A stretch of DNA of 5,685 nt from Acidobacteriaceae bacterium (GCA_019237515.1 JAFAGX010000067.1:1-5685); one strand, 5' to 3'; numbered from the stretch's first letter, positions 1 through 5,685 are shown. Notes: a model not told the origin generated them from the sequence alone. Numbers and translations are program-made.

Positions 1-48
1 TATTTTGCGCGTACGATTGTGGGTACAATGGCCGACATCAGGATGGCC

Positions 49-70
49 GCGGGAAAGGAGCCCGCACGCG
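49..70 (+). promoter_or_regulatory. Ribosome binding site in the loop of a small GC hairpin
   Basis: The purine-rich AAAGGAG (54-60) is a near-consensus Shine-Dalgarno sequence 10 nt ahead of the ATG at 71 and decides that start over the upstream TTG. It is flanked by GCGGG (49-53) and CCCGC (61-65), which pair perfectly, so the whole Shine-Dalgarno would be presented as the 7-nt loop of a 5-bp all-GC stem. The pairing is seen in the sequence; any effect on translation is inference. Confidence 0.5.
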
Positions 71-235
71 ATGGATAGCATGGTGCTGATTATGTTTGGG
101 TCGGTCATTGCGACTGTCACCGGACTGAACTTCATGGAGTTGCGGAAGATCCGTAAACACCTCGAGCGCACTAACGCTGGCCAGGAAATCAGGAGAGCTG
201 CCACCGCCATGGTTGGCGAAACCGTGCGCACATAG
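71..235 (+). CDS. Small single-span membrane protein, function unknown (54 aa)
   Basis: I do not recognise this protein. The reading frame runs upstream to a TTG at position 5, but the ATG at 71 is preferred because AAAGGAG (54-60) lies 10 nt before it and because the extra 22 residues are Trp/Pro/Arg-rich and not protein-like. A second in-frame ATG at 80 is possible. Residues about 4-22 form one hydrophobic segment (SMVLIMFGSVIATVTGLNF). It is followed by a strongly basic, probably helical stretch (ELRKIRKHLER, 23-33) and a short polar tail ending at TAG. By the positive-inside rule the tail would sit in the cytoplasm, so the protein would be a small inner-membrane anchor. The next gene starts 210 nt downstream behind its own promoter-like elements, so the two are probably not co-transcribed. 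A real small gene is likely but not certain; no function can be assigned. Confidence 0.55.
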   Translation: MDSMVLIMFGSVIATVTGLNFMELRKIRKHLERTNAGQEIRRAATAMVGETVRT

Positions 236-366
236 TTGGGTCCTGATTTCCGCTAGATGTATCCCAGGCTTGGCGCGGTTGGGGCTCGCATAATTTGCCC
301 GTAGCCACTTCGTCCGTGCAGCTTATCCGCCGACTGAAGCTTTCGATCAACTAGGGAGGCGTGCTA

Positions 367-384
367 CGCACATTGACATGTGCG
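367..384. promoter_or_regulatory. 18-bp dyad, likely transcription factor operator
   Basis: CGCACATTGACATGTGCG has perfect 7-bp arms (CGCACAT and ATGTGCG) around a 4-bp centre. Its middle coincides with the TTGACA box at 373-378, so a dimeric regulator bound here would compete with RNA polymerase or contact it directly. It lies 62 nt upstream of the amidase start. Size and symmetry fit a dimeric helix-turn-helix regulator; which regulator cannot be told, and no regulator gene is present in the window. A short RNA hairpin is the alternative reading, but the 4-nt loop has no T-tract after it. Confidence 0.5.
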
Positions 385-404
385 GTTGACCTATCCCCTA
401 TAAT
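373..404 (+). promoter_or_regulatory. Candidate sigma-70-type promoter of the amidase gene
   Basis: TTGACA (373-378) and TATAAT (399-404) are both perfect consensus boxes but are 20 bp apart, 3 bp more than the optimum. A second TTGACC (386-391) is only 7 bp from the TATAAT and is too close to serve as its -35 box. Promoters with 19-20-bp spacers are known for activator-dependent systems such as the MerR family, which is compatible with the dyad found here but is not evidence for that family. Transcription would begin near 411, giving a leader of roughly 35 nt that carries the AGGAG ribosome binding site. Confidence 0.4.
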
Positions 405-447
405 TCCGTTTCCAATTTAGTCCGAACGGACAGGAGAAAACGGAATT
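402..447. repeat. Perfect 10-bp inverted repeat spanning the amidase leader
   Basis: AATTCCGTTT (402-411) is the exact reverse complement of AAACGGAATT (438-447). The 26 nt between them contain a second, smaller inverted repeat, GTCCG-AA-CGGAC (420-431), and the AGGAG Shine-Dalgarno. The right arm covers the first two bases of the TTG start codon, while the left arm overlaps the end of the TATAAT box. If transcripts begin upstream, the fold would bury the start codon. If they begin near 411, the left arm is absent from the RNA and the symmetry could only work at DNA level. Confidence 0.5.
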
Positions 448-448
448 G
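432..448 (+). promoter_or_regulatory. Ribosome binding site and TTG start of the amidase gene
   Basis: AGGAG at 432-436 is a strong Shine-Dalgarno sequence 9 nt before the TTG codon at 446-448. This supports the rare TTG start. The first in-frame ATG is codon 61, and using it would discard the Tat signal and leave no comparable ribosome binding site. Confidence 0.75.
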
Positions 449-2074
449 AACACCCCACCCTGCAATTCCCCTCAGCGCAGAAACTTTTTGAAAACAACCG
501 GAGTGGTAATTTCCGCTATACCTGCTTTGGCCGGAGCACGCGCGCTCGGCGCAGTGCCGCCGGATGAGACACAACCGAAATCGTTCGAGTTGGACGAAGT
601 CACTATAGGTGACCTGCATTCGGGAATGGCTTCCGGCAAATACAGTTCCCACGCGATCACGGAAAAATACCTGCAGAGAATCGAGGAAATTGACAAGCAA
701 GGGCCAGCACTGGCCAGCGTGATCGAAGTCAACCCGGATGCTTTGTCCATTGCCGACGGGCTGGATAAAGAGCGCCAGGCAGGGCATGTACGAGGCCCAT
801 TGCACGGAATTCCGATACTGATTAAGGACAACATTGATACCGCCGACCGGATGCAAACCACCGCAGGTTCGCTTGCGTTATTGGGATCCAAGCCGGCGCG
901 CGATTCTTTCGTGGCGCAAAAACTGCGCGATGCAGGCGCAGTCCTTCTGGGAAAGACGAACCTCAGTGAGTGGGCGAACATTCGGTCGTCGCATTCGACC
1001 AGCGGATGGAGCGGCCGCGGCGGGCTGACTAAGAATCCTTACGCGCTCGATCGTAACCCTTGTGGATCAAGTTCCGGTTCAGGTGCAGCGGTGTCCGCGA
1101 ATCTCTGTGCGGCCGCCGTGGGCACGGAAACCGACGGCTCGGTCGTCTGCCCTTCTTCTGCTAACGGAATTGCTGGAATCAAACCAACCTTGGGATTATT
1201 GAGCCGTTCGGGCATTATTCCAATCTCCCACAGCCAGGACACGGCCGGCCCCATGGCACGAACAGTTCGCGATTTGGCTATTTTGCTGAGCGCGCTTGTT
1301 GGCGTCGATTCCCACGACCCGGCTACAGCGGATAGCAAAGGTAGAGTGATGGATTACACGCAATTCCTGAATCCCAATGGATTGCGCGGCGCGCGAATCG
1401 GGGTGGCGAGGAAATATCTTGGCTTCAATGATGCGGTGGATGACCTCATGAACAACCTGATCGCCGAAATGAAAGCAGCGGGAGCGGAGATCATCGATCC
1501 GGCCGATTTACCAACTCACGGCAAATTCGATAGCACAGAATTTTCTGTCTTGCTGTACGAGCTAAAGGCGGATCTCAATACCTATTTGGCTGGGCGTCCG
1601 GGGGCGCCAGCATCGCTGAAGGACATCATTGAATTCAATGAACGAAATAAAGAAAAAGAGATGCCTTTTTTTGGGCAGGATCTTTTCATAAAGGCTGAGG
1701 CGAAGGGACCACTCACCACCAAAGAATACCTCGACGCTTTGGATACAAACCATCGTCTCTCGCGCAAGGAAGGCATCGACGCGGTCATGGATCAATCCAA
1801 GCTTGACGCGCTGATGGCGCCGACGGGCTGTCCGGCGTGGATCACGGATCTCGTGAATGGAGATCATGCGCCCGGCGGGAGTTCCAACGCCGCCGCAGTT
1901 GCGGGGTATCCGGACATTACCGTCCCCGCAGGGTTCATCTTTGGCCTGCCGGTCGGGATTTCATTCTTCGGACGCGCCTGGACCGAGCCGACACTGTTCA
2001 AGATCGCGTACGGTTTTGAGCAGATGACCAAGGCGCGAAAGCCGCCGCGGTTCTTGCCTGTCGCGAAGCTTTAA
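446..2074 (+). CDS. Tat-exported amidase-signature hydrolase, peptide amidase-like (542 aa)
   Basis: This is an amidase-signature enzyme (Amidase, PF01425), which hydrolyses a carboxamide to acid plus ammonia or amine. The triad is readable: Lys127 in PILIKDN, the cis-Ser Ser208 in CGSSSGSG, and the nucleophile Ser232 in TETDGSVV. The 24-residue Ser-Ser spacing is the one known from FAAH and GatA. The block TETDGSVVCPSS, then GIKPTLGLLSRSG and SHSQDTAGPMARTV is the style of peptide amidases that deamidate peptide C-termini, as in Stenotrophomonas Pam; the actual substrate is inference. The N-terminus has a twin-arginine motif (QRRNFLK, 10-16), a hydrophobic stretch (17-31) and a likely cleavage site after about Ala36, so the enzyme should be exported folded to the periplasm. 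GatA is unlikely, because of the export signal and the absence of gatB/gatC nearby. Length is normal for the family plus a signal peptide. The start is TTG, chosen for its AGGAG. The gene converges on the permease pair. Confidence 0.9.
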   Translation: MNTPPCNSPQRRNFLKTTGVVISAIPALAGARALGAVPPDETQPKSFELDEVTIGDLHSGMASGKYSSHAITEKYLQRIEEIDKQGPALASVIEVNPDALSIADGLDKERQAGHVRGPLHGIPILIKDNIDTADRMQTTAGSLALLGSKPARDSFVAQKLRDAGAVLLGKTNLSEWANIRSSHSTSGWSGRGGLTKNPYALDRNPCGSSSGSGAAVSANLCAAAVGTETDGSVVCPSSANGIAGIKPTLGLLSRSGIIPISHSQDTAGPMARTVRDLAILLSALVGVDSHDPATADSKGRVMDYTQFLNPNGLRGARIGVARKYLGFNDAVDDLMNNLIAEMKAAGAEIIDPADLPTHGKFDSTEFSVLLYELKADLNTYLAGRPGAPASLKDIIEFNERNKEKEMPFFGQDLFIKAEAKGPLTTKEYLDALDTNHRLSRKEGIDAVMDQSKLDALMAPTGCPAWITDLVNGDHAPGGSSNAAAVAGYPDITVPAGFIFGLPVGISFFGRAWTEPTLFKIAYGFEQMTKARKPPRFLPVAKL

Positions 2075-2092
2075 TTCATGGAGCTAGCGCGC

Positions 2093-2123
2093 CCCATGTC
2101 TCGCCTCCTTTGCGAGACGTGGG
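2093..2123. terminator. Strong hairpin between convergent genes, candidate bidirectional terminator
   Basis: CCCATGTCTCGC (2093-2104) pairs with GCGAGACGTGGG (2112-2123) around a 7-nt loop. That gives a 12-bp stem with a single G-U wobble when read on the plus strand and one A-C mismatch on the minus strand. It starts 18 nt after the amidase stop and ends 29 nt short of the permease stop, where a shared terminator would be expected. Neither side has a run of T, so it is not a classical intrinsic terminator; it may instead protect the mRNA 3' ends. Confidence 0.5.
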
Positions 2124-2152
2124 ATCAGCGTTACTGTCCGACAGAGGAATGG

Positions 2153-3394
2153 TCACTCGTACCTGAGTGCTTCGATTGGATCCAGATTGGCGGCTCGCAT
2201 AGCAGGAAACATGCCGCTGCAGACACCAACAAAGGCAAGGATGATGGTCGAGATCAGCAGCACACGGGGCGCCACTGTCAAATGAATATCTCCGGCCTCC
2301 GCATGCGAGGCCATGGCGCTGTATAGGGTGAGGGTGCCCACCGAGAGCGAAATTGCGTAGGAAAGCAAGATTCCCAGCACTCCTCCGACGGCAGTAATCA
2401 CCAGCGCTTCCGAAAGAAACTGGAACAGGATGTCACGTTTCCGAGCGCCCAAAGCCTTTTCGACGCCAATCTCGCGCGTGCGTTGCGTTACCGAAACCAG
2501 CATGATATTCATCAAGCCGATTCCGCCAATGCCGAGCGTGATCGTTCCAATAAATCCCATCAAAATCTTCAACCCCATGCTGATGATGCTGAATTGTGAG
2601 AGCTGCTTCTGGGCATCGAAGATGAAGACCGCCCGCTCATCGCTTGGCTTAAAGCCGTGGGCGAGAGCCAACGAATCACGCACGGTTTTGGTCAACTTGT
2701 CGTGATCCAAGCCGAGTGAGTCCAACCAGATTCCGTCGACATAATGCGTATCCCTCAAAACATCCATGGAGCCATAGGGAATATAAATCGTGCGGTTGTC
2801 GTCGTCATCGCCTTCCTGCATTCGGGGTTTCAACACGCCGATGATCTTGAAGGCAACTCCGTTGACCCGAATCGAGTCTCCCAGAGCAGGCATTCCCGAA
2901 AAGAGCTTGTCTTTGGCCTCAGAGCCAATGACCGCGTAAAGTCCGTGACCGAGGTTGTCCTGGTCATTGAAAAAACGTCCATCAGCCATTTGCAAATTCC
3001 AGATGTCATAAATCGGCGGATCCAAACCGAGGACAGGAAAATTGTACGACCGCGGTCCGTGCTGAACCACCGAGGGCTTTTCCGAATGCCGCGACATGTG
3101 CCGCACCAGGGGAACTACGTTTCGCAACAACTCGACGTCGTCATTTGTGAAGCGCACCTGCACACCAGCTTTGTTGCCGCCGGCCTGTTCCGAGGTGCGG
3201 TTGGGGAAAATGCCGATCGCGGTTGCGCCGAAGCTCTCAAAGATGTTCTCGATGGCTCGTGAGAAGCCATTGCCATAGGCAAGAAGCACCACGACGGTCG
3301 CGATGCCCCAAGCCATGCCCAGCATGGTGAGAACGGTCTTACGCAGATCGTGGCGCATCGCTTGATAGGCCTGCCGAAGAAGATCCCGCTTCAT
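2153..3394 (-). CDS. MacB/FtsX-type ABC transporter permease, second of a pair (413 aa)
   Basis: This is an inner-membrane permease of the MacB/LolC/FtsX class, which couples cytoplasmic ATP hydrolysis to movements of a large periplasmic domain. A first membrane span at about residues 20-43 (TMLGMAWGIATVVVLLAYG) is followed by a periplasmic MacB-type core (about 44-270, containing an Asp-rich patch GDDDD). The FtsX domain then has spans at about 272-300, 326-352 and 377-398. The family signature NIMLVSVTQRTREIG (296-310) and the terminal motif GMFPAMRAANLDPIEALRYE are intact. There is no fused ATPase domain, unlike MacB itself, and about 410 residues is the normal length for the permease-only form. 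The ATG is 3 nt after the stop of the upstream permease gene with only a weak, distant GAGG, so translation is probably coupled. The partner would be that upstream permease. The substrate is unknown. Confidence 0.9.
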   Translation of the reverse strand: MKRDLLRQAYQAMRHDLRKTVLTMLGMAWGIATVVVLLAYGNGFSRAIENIFESFGATAIGIFPNRTSEQAGGNKAGVQVRFTNDDVELLRNVVPLVRHMSRHSEKPSVVQHGPRSYNFPVLGLDPPIYDIWNLQMADGRFFNDQDNLGHGLYAVIGSEAKDKLFSGMPALGDSIRVNGVAFKIIGVLKPRMQEGDDDDNRTIYIPYGSMDVLRDTHYVDGIWLDSLGLDHDKLTKTVRDSLALAHGFKPSDERAVFIFDAQKQLSQFSIISMGLKILMGFIGTITLGIGGIGLMNIMLVSVTQRTREIGVEKALGARKRDILFQFLSEALVITAVGGVLGILLSYAISLSVGTLTLYSAMASHAEAGDIHLTVAPRVLLISTIILAFVGVCSGMFPAMRAANLDPIEALRYE

Positions 3395-3397
3395 AGG

Positions 3398-4648
3398 TTA
3401 TTCGCGGCGAAGCGCCTCCACTGGCTGAAGCATGGCTGCTTTTTTGGCAGGATAGAGGCCGGCAACGGTTCCAGCCACAGCGAGGGAACCGATGGCCAAT
3501 GCGGCCGTCACCGGTACCAGCTTAGGAGTGTCCCACCCTGGAGGCGATGGCAATAGAGATAAGGCTGCCATCAACCCAGCCGAAGTTCCCATACCGATGC
3601 CGCCGCTCAGCAGCGTCAAGAACGCACCTTCGGTGAAAAACTGAAAGAGGATACTGCGATTTGTGGCGCCCAACGCTTTGCGTAAGCCGATTTCGCGAGT
3701 TCGATCCGCCACCGACACCAGCATGATGTTGATGATGCCAATCGCCCCCAACGCCAGCGTCACCAGGCCCACGCTGCCGAGGAAGAAATCCATAACGTCG
3801 AAGATCTTGCCAACCTGGTCCATGGTTCGTACCGTATCCCATTCATCAAAGGCGTCCGGACTCCGAAAGTCGAAGCCATGATTGCGGGCGATGATTTTGT
3901 GCACCTCAATTTTGGCAACGTCATGCAATTCCCGAGATTTCGGCTGGTAATCGATGGTCGAAATGGCATCGCGGGTATCGCCGACATTGAGCGCGGGAAA
4001 CAGCTCGTGCATGGTCGTATACGGCACGAAGTTCTTCAGGTTCTGATTGGTTTCATCGCCGTGGCCGATGCGCTTTAGGGTTCCAATTACCTGAAAACCG
4101 ACGCCATTCAGCAAAATGGTGCTGCCAATTGCCGGGCGGCCGGGGAAAAGCAAGCGCCGAGCCTCGTCACCCAGAACAATAACCCTGCGCTTTTGGCTGT
4201 TGTCGAGGTCGTCCAACCAGCGACCGTCCACGATGGGCATATAGCGGATGGTATTGAACTTCGGCAAGACTCCGACAATTTGGCCGCTGCTCTGGTAGAA
4301 ATCACTGACCGCTCGAATATCGCTGCGTTGGATCGCCGGTATTGCAATGTTAACGTCGGGACACTCGGCGGCAATGTCCTCATAATCCTTGTAGGTGAGG
4401 TAGTACTGGTGCATGCTGGTGAAACTACCGCTTACGGCCGGCGCACGCCCACCCCAGATAAACATAACGTTCTCGCCGAGTTCGTTGAACTCCTTGCGCT
4501 GGCCAGTACGAAAACCCTCGCCGAGTCCCACTAGCAACAACAGTGATCCAATGCCCCAGGCGATACCAAACATCGTAAGAAATGAACGCAACTTGTGCGC
4601 CCAGAGGGTGCGCAACGTTTGCCCAAAGATTTCAAATAACAACCGCAT
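3398..4648 (-). CDS. MacB/FtsX-type ABC transporter permease, first of a pair (416 aa)
   Basis: This is the paralogous partner of the downstream permease, with the same four-span plan. Span 1 lies at about 21-45 (RSFLTMFGIAWGIGSLLLLV), a MacB-type periplasmic core at about 46-285, and the FtsX domain has spans at about 286-312, 341-368 and 378-400. It carries NIMLVSVADRTREIG (307-321), KALGA, and a terminal GLYPAKKAAMLQPVEALRRE. The FtsX signature is close to that of its partner while the periplasmic parts differ clearly, as in LolC/LolE heterodimers. The frame is open to a TTG at 4714, but the ATG at 4648 is preferred: it gives the typical short cytoplasmic start (MRLLFEIFGQTLRTLWAHKLRS) and a length matching the partner. 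The weakness is a poor ribosome binding site (AAGG only 1 nt before the ATG). No ATPase domain or adjoining ATPase gene is present. It probably heads a two-gene operon. Confidence 0.9.
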   Translation of the reverse strand: MRLLFEIFGQTLRTLWAHKLRSFLTMFGIAWGIGSLLLLVGLGEGFRTGQRKEFNELGENVMFIWGGRAPAVSGSFTSMHQYYLTYKDYEDIAAECPDVNIAIPAIQRSDIRAVSDFYQSSGQIVGVLPKFNTIRYMPIVDGRWLDDLDNSQKRRVIVLGDEARRLLFPGRPAIGSTILLNGVGFQVIGTLKRIGHGDETNQNLKNFVPYTTMHELFPALNVGDTRDAISTIDYQPKSRELHDVAKIEVHKIIARNHGFDFRSPDAFDEWDTVRTMDQVGKIFDVMDFFLGSVGLVTLALGAIGIINIMLVSVADRTREIGLRKALGATNRSILFQFFTEGAFLTLLSGGIGMGTSAGLMAALSLLPSPPGWDTPKLVPVTAALAIGSLAVAGTVAGLYPAKKAAMLQPVEALRRE

Positions 4649-4848
4649 GCCTTGTACCAGTGTACCGAGAGCACTGTTTAGCGAGGAGATCGAGCAGGGT
4701 TTCTCCGCGCGCAAGTGATCTGAATTTCCGGAGTCGTCCCGAACCTTAGACTCTTATGTATACGAGAAGGTAGCCGCAATAGTTTCATGGATTTACTGCA
4801 TGACTATCGTAACTGTTACGTCTGGCAGTCCGTCCTTAGAATCACCCT
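4649..4848. other. Divergent intergenic region without a gene
   Basis: These 200 nt separate the start of the minus-strand permease pair from the start of the plus-strand membrane protein and should hold promoters for both. I could not place a convincing -35/-10 pair on either strand; the GTATAC-containing stretch at 4754-4763 is the most AT-rich candidate. Small repeats are visible: TGTACC twice at 4653-4658 and 4661-4666, CCTTAGA twice at 4744-4750 and 4834-4840, and the palindrome at 4808-4820. Confidence 0.5.
4808..4820. promoter_or_regulatory. 13-bp palindrome, candidate operator
   Basis: CGTAAC-T-GTTACG is a perfect 6-bp inverted repeat around one central base, 28 nt before the GTG start at 4849 and 159 nt before the ATG at 4648. 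The position suits a dimeric regulator controlling the plus-strand gene, or both divergent units. The symmetry is seen directly; regulator and function are unknown. Confidence 0.35.
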
Positions 4849-5685
4849 GTGGGTGTGCGTCTGATCGCCAGGAACAAGCTTTGGGTTTTGCTCGGCGCGG
4901 TGGTCGTACTGAACGCTGCGTTATCGCTGTCTCTACCCCATAGTCCGACTCTGACCGCCGTCGGCGATGGAAGTCAATGTGCGCTGATATTCGTAGCCCT
5001 GGTTTATCTGCTGAAAGTCACGTTTCGAACGGGGCATCGGGAAAGACTTTTCTGGGCCTTCCTATCATTTGGTTTCGGGCTTTGGCTGATCGTCCAATTG
5101 CTGTGGACGTTTTTCGAAGTTTGGCTCGGCCAGGAAGTGCCGAATCCATTTGGCGGCGACATCGCCCTTTTCCTGCATCTGGTACCGATGATGGCTGCCC
5201 TGGCTATACGCCCGGACCGCGAACATAGCGAATCCGGCTCGCAGCTTGGACGCTTCGATTTTGCGATGCTGTTGCTGTGGTGGTTTTATCTCTACTTGTT
5301 CGTCGTGATTCCCTGGCAATACGTTTCGCCGGATGTTGGCCTCTACGGTCGCAGCTTTGACCTGCTCTATCTGGTTGAACATTCCGTGCTACTAACCTAC
5401 TTGACCGCGATATGGATAGGAAGCCGTGGCAGCTGGAAGCGCATCTACGGTCACCTGCTGGGTGCGGCTACGTTGTATGCGGCGAGTTCGATCGCCGCTA
5501 GTTTCGCGATCGACCTTCACCGATACTACACGGGCAGCGTTTACGACATTCCTCTGCTCGGCGCCATGGCATGGTTCGCTGCGATTCCGACGATAGCGGC
5601 CAGAAGCACGCTGAAAGGCGAAGCAGCTGAGTGCGGAACAACACACAATGCCTGGGTGGCTGCGCTGGCGATGCTTGCGACAATT
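4849..5685 (+). CDS. Polytopic membrane protein, N-terminal part, possibly a sensor (partial, at least 279 aa)
   Basis: The frame opens after a TAG at 4837 and is uninterrupted to the window end. The only plausible starts are GTG at 4849 or 4855, since the first in-frame ATG is at codon 114, inside a membrane span. No clear ribosome binding site precedes either GTG. Hydrophobic spans are visible at about residues 11-30, 43-57, 67-90, 104-120, 137-156, 171-190, 198-221, 233-250 and 268 onward, joined by short loops. Charged residues such as the basic RTGHRER loop (60-66) and RPDREHSESG (121-130) fall in the loops. A long multi-span N-terminus of this type, including the FLHLVPMMAALAIRP stretch, resembles the membrane input regions of acidobacterial signalling proteins that continue into PAS, GGDEF or histidine kinase domains. 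This is my impression from family style and no output domain lies in the window. A transporter or an integral membrane enzyme cannot be excluded. It is transcribed away from the permease pair. Confidence 0.7.
   Translation, partial: MGVRLIARNKLWVLLGAVVVLNAALSLSLPHSPTLTAVGDGSQCALIFVALVYLLKVTFRTGHRERLFWAFLSFGFGLWLIVQLLWTFFEVWLGQEVPNPFGGDIALFLHLVPMMAALAIRPDREHSESGSQLGRFDFAMLLLWWFYLYLFVVIPWQYVSPDVGLYGRSFDLLYLVEHSVLLTYLTAIWIGSRGSWKRIYGHLLGAATLYAASSIAASFAIDLHRYYTGSVYDIPLLGAMAWFAAIPTIAARSTLKGEAAECGTTHNAWVAALAMLATI

Noticed and set aside
24..29. TACAAT as a -10 box for the small gene
   Set aside because: The only TTG-type box before it (5-10) is 13 bp away, too close, and further upstream sequence is not available, so no promoter is called.
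5..70. Upstream TTG start for the small membrane protein
   Set aside because: The strong AAAGGAG lies in front of the ATG at 71, and the translated upstream part looks like a non-coding leader.
398..981. Open frames of 152 and 169 codons on the minus strand opposite the amidase N-terminal region
   Set aside because: They lie antisense to a clearly recognisable amidase with an intact triad, are rich in Ser, Arg and Cys, and show no domain or ribosome binding site.
2744..3262. 172-codon plus-strand open frame opposite the second permease
   Set aside because: The minus-strand frame encodes an unmistakable MacB-type periplasmic core here; the plus-strand product has no recognisable motif and is a shadow frame.
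4193..4534. 113-codon plus-strand open frame opposite the first permease
   Set aside because: It is fully antisense to the conserved permease and has no ribosome binding site or protein features of its own.
4649..4714. N-terminal 22-residue extension of the first permease from a TTG at 4714
   Set aside because: The extension is not seen in the usual form of this family, starts with a rare codon without a good ribosome binding site, and removing it gives 416 residues, matching the 413-residue partner.
5065..5646. Minus-strand open frames of 105 and 84 codons at the right end
   Set aside because: They are antisense to a long uninterrupted plus-strand frame with regular membrane spans; their composition is rich in Arg, Gln and Ser without pattern.

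Overview
The window looks like chromosomal DNA from a soil-type Gram-negative bacterium, most likely an acidobacterium. This rests on moderate GC content, a Tat-exported amidase, a pair of stand-alone MacB/FtsX-type permeases and a large polytopic membrane protein, a mix typical of Acidobacteriota. The assignment is inference from gene style; no phylogenetic marker (rRNA, tRNA, ribosomal protein) is present.

Layout. (1) 71-235, plus strand: a small single-span membrane protein of unknown function with a good ribosome binding site. (2) 236-445: an intergenic regulatory region with a perfect 18-bp dyad over a TTGACA box, a consensus TATAAT box, and a perfect 10-bp inverted repeat whose right arm enters the start codon of the next gene. 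(3) 446-2074, plus strand: a Tat-exported amidase-signature hydrolase, closest in motif style to bacterial peptide amidase, with an intact Lys-Ser-Ser triad. (4) 2075-2152: the gap between convergent genes, holding one strong 12-bp hairpin. (5) 2153-3394 and 3398-4648, minus strand: two MacB-like permeases separated by 3 nt, the 416-residue one transcribed first. (6) 4649-4848: a 200-nt divergent intergenic region with a perfect 13-bp palindrome. (7) 4849 to the window end, plus strand: the N-terminal part of a polytopic membrane protein whose C-terminal part lies beyond the window.

How the genes relate. The two permeases almost certainly act together as a heterodimer, as LolC/LolE do, but neither an ABC ATPase nor a periplasmic adaptor is next to them. 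The pair is closed off by a convergent amidase on one side and a divergent gene on the other, so the ATPase must come from elsewhere if one is used. The amidase is an independent transcription unit with its own promoter-like region. The last gene resembles the membrane-sensing N-terminus of signalling proteins, but no output domain is visible.

No mobile element, CRISPR array, RNA gene or obvious novel multi-gene system was seen. The points most worth following up are the orphan permease pair and the dense symmetry in front of the amidase.
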